NCBI GenBank assembly: GCA_022768945.1
Contig: JALEKY010000054.1
Coordinates: 1 to 48,220 of the forward strand
DNA from: Christensenellaceae bacterium
GTDB lineage: Bacteria > Bacillota > Clostridia > Christensenellales > Borkfalkiaceae
Direction of reading: 5' to 3'
DNA: 48,220 nt
Under the pieces are notes generated by a model. That model worked only from the letters and a program-made list of their open reading frames with translations, did no database searches and was not told where the DNA came from. A program made the translations under genes and the position numbers. Shown piece after piece: positions 47,233 through 48,220 of the stretch (its first letter is position 1; each line of letters opens with the position of its first letter).

Positions 47233-47308
47233 GGGAGCATAGCTCAGTTGGGAGAGCATCTGCCTTACAAGCAGGGGGTCATAGGTTCGAGCCCTATTGT
47301 TCCCACCA
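47233..47308 (+). tRNA. tRNA-Val (TAC)
   Basis: A 76-nt cloverleaf: acceptor GGGAGCA with TGTTCCC, anticodon loop CTTACAA giving TAC, T-arm GGTTCGAGCC and an encoded CCA. Confidence 0.96.
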
Positions 47309-47412
47309 CAAAGGAGCAAAATCTGCTTCGCCTTTTTTCGGCAGAATTTCACGAAGTTGTGCCGAAGCCTCGAAAGGGGTTGCTCTTAAGGGAAAAAGAG
47401 CAAAACATTTAT

Positions 47413-47487
47413 GCGGGAATGGCTCAGTGGTAGAGCGTTGCCTTGCCAAGGCAAATGTCGCGAGTTCGAATCTCGTTTCCCGCTCCA
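47413..47487 (+). tRNA. tRNA-Gly (GCC)
   Basis: A 75-nt cloverleaf: acceptor GCGGGAA with TTTCCCGC region, anticodon loop TTGCCAA giving GCC, T-arm AGTTCGAATCT and an encoded CCA. A 104-nt spacer separates it from tRNA-Val, holding hairpins such as TTGCTCTT/AAGAGCAA. Confidence 0.96.
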
Positions 47488-47513
47488 TTACAAAATTGCG
47501 TATGCCGAATAAC

Positions 47514-47588
47514 GGCGCCATAGCCAAGCGGTAAGGCACAGCTCTGCAAAAGCTCTATTCCCCGGTTCAAATCCGGGTGGCGCCTCCA
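47514..47588 (+). tRNA. tRNA-Cys (GCA)
   Basis: A 75-nt cloverleaf: acceptor GGCGCCA with TGGCGCC, anticodon loop CTGCAAA giving GCA, T-arm CCCCGGTTCAAATCCGGG and an encoded CCA. The first anticodon-stem pair is a C-C mismatch. Confidence 0.95.
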
Positions 47589-47604
47589 TTATTCTTTATA
47601 TAAC

Positions 47605-47691
47605 GCCGCTGTGGCGGAACAGGCAGACGCAAGGGACTTAAAATCCCTCGATGTAACAGTCGTATCGGTTCAAGTCCGATCAGCGGCACCA
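47605..47691 (+). tRNA. tRNA-Leu (TAA)
   Basis: An 87-nt class II tRNA: acceptor GCCGCTG with CAGCGGC, anticodon stem GGGA/TCCC around CTTAAAA giving TAA, a long variable arm (CTCGATGTAACAGTCG region) and an encoded CCA. Confidence 0.96.
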
Positions 47692-47700
47692 AAGAATAAT

Positions 47701-47743
47701 AAAACGAACCTTGATGAAAATTCAAAGTTCGTTTTGTTTTTTA
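47701..47743 (+). terminator. Terminator of the tRNA cluster
   Basis: AAAACGAAC (47701-47709) pairs with GTTCGTTTT (47727-47735) followed by GTTTTTT. Confidence 0.85.
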
Positions 47744-47794
47744 CAAGAGATTATTTCGGACTAAAAATCAAACTATAAATACATCACAACCTTT

Positions 47795-47823
47795 AACCGA
47801 GTGTTCTAAACGCTCGGTTTTTC
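47795..47823 (+). terminator. Second terminator-like hairpin
   Basis: AACCGAGTG (47795-47803) pairs with CGCTCGGTT (47811-47819) over a TTCTAAA loop, followed by a T run. The gene it would serve is not evident; it may back up the first terminator. Confidence 0.65.
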
Positions 47824-47901
47824 TATGTCTTTTGCCGTCCGTCTTCTTCGTCGAACGACGAAATTTTCGCCTTTCGTCTGCGTTTGTAGCACAGTGAAAA
47901 G

Positions 47902-47985
47902 CGAAAGTCAACGGCAAAAATTTTTATCGAAGACTTTGAAATTGCCGACGACTACATAAAACTTTTTGCTGTTCGTTGACTTTCG
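47902..47985. repeat. Imperfect inverted repeat upstream of the last gene
   Basis: CGAAAGTCAACGGCAAAAA (47902-47920) is nearly the reverse complement of the segment at 47963-47985 (TTTTTGCTGTTCGTTGACTTTCG, split by a 4-nt insertion). The arms enclose about 42 bp. The right arm contains TTGACT, and TATAAT follows at 47996-48001, but the 14-bp spacing is short for a promoter. Confidence 0.6.
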
Positions 47986-48076
47986 TCTAACCAACTATAA
48001 TGTAAAAACTGTCTATCTTTTTCCGGTGCTACCCCCGTTTTCGCCGAAAGGCGAAATAAATCGGAGGTAAAATATA

Positions 48077-48220
48077 ATGAAAGAAGTAAACAAAGGCATT
48101 TTGGATAACGATATGGTTATCTCGGCAGAAAACGTACAGAAAATGGGCGCAGTTATCGCTTTAACCTGTATTAAAACAGTAATTATCCGTTCGGGCAAAG
48201 ATTTACATTATCTATACAAA
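48077..48220 (+). CDS. Start of an unknown protein, cut by the window edge
   Basis: An open frame of 48 codons begins with ATG 9 bp after CGGAGG (48062-48067) and runs to the last base (MKEVNKGILDNDMVIS...). I recognise no family. The strong ribosome site and the inverted repeat upstream support a real gene. Lying just after tRNA-Leu, a common integration target, it could belong to an inserted element, but too little is visible. Confidence 0.55.
   Translation, partial: MKEVNKGILDNDMVISAENVQKMGAVIALTCIKTVIIRSGKDLHYLYK

Noticed and set aside
47143-47539. Open frames over the tRNA genes on both strands, with peptides such as RARTYDPLLVRQ and ETRFELATF
   Set aside because: These are well-known false translations of tRNA-Val and tRNA-Gly regions; the tRNA folds explain the sequence.

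Overview
This is a chromosomal stretch of roughly mid-40% GC from a low-GC-type Gram-positive bacterium, most probably an uncultured member of the Clostridia. The evidence is gene order and signals. The order miaB-mutS-mutL-miaA-ynbB, the order yicC-rpoZ-priA-def-fmt-rsmB-rlmN-rsgA-rpe-thiN, and the block rpmB (reversed)-asp23-fakA-recG are typical of Firmicutes. Promoters are near-consensus sigma-A (TTGACA-17-TATAAT) and most genes have AGGAGG-like ribosome sites. Folate import is controlled by a tetrahydrofolate riboswitch, and there is a SpoVB-type flippase.

Layout. 1-885: an accessory-looking edge with a ribbon-helix-helix type protein and an AT-rich region full of short palindromes and a 21-bp direct repeat. 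885-1939: a DUF421/DUF4363 membrane pair. 2214-3007: promoter, THF riboswitch, terminator and a folate ECF S component, convergent with a SpoVB-like flippase. 4663-7755: a small LysM protein, then a copper P-type ATPase whose C-terminus is a CopZ-like domain with its own internal ribosome site. 7977-12768: an EF-G paralogue with altered GTPase motifs, a PfkB kinase behind a structured leader, an HD phosphohydrolase, a C-GCAxxG-C-C protein and a deoxyinosine glycosylase carrying two parS-like sequences. 12830-15085: a class A penicillin-binding protein on the minus strand. 15329-26672: tRNA modification and mismatch repair genes (miaB, mutS, mutL, miaA, then ynbB, a HAD phosphatase, prmA, mtaB). 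26718-27880: HIT protein, rpsU and an unknown gene. 28300-32606: pcrA and ligA. 32787-42168: yicC, rpoZ and a long translation/ribosome-maturation run from priA to thiN. 42394-47112: rpmB, asp23/gls24, fakA, recG. 47233-47691: four tRNA genes (Val, Gly, Cys, Leu). After them comes a repeat-containing region and the start of an unknown gene that runs off the window.

Most of the window is housekeeping: tRNA and rRNA modification, start and end of protein synthesis (fmt, def), ribosome assembly (rsgA, rsmB, rlmN), mismatch repair, and replication restart and repair (priA, recG, pcrA, ligA). I found no CRISPR array, no complete mobile element and no clear novel multi-gene system. The points most worth checking are regulatory or architectural: the CopA-CopZ fusion with internal initiation, a miaB promoter that would give a leaderless mRNA, a SpoVB gene whose Shine-Dalgarno site fits only AUC/AUU start codons, a terminator hairpin placed directly before recG, parS-like sites inside a DNA glycosylase gene, an EF-G paralogue lacking the switch II histidine, and possible structured RNAs at 10001-10180 and 27963-28104. 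Assignments rest on reading motifs by eye; no database search was run.
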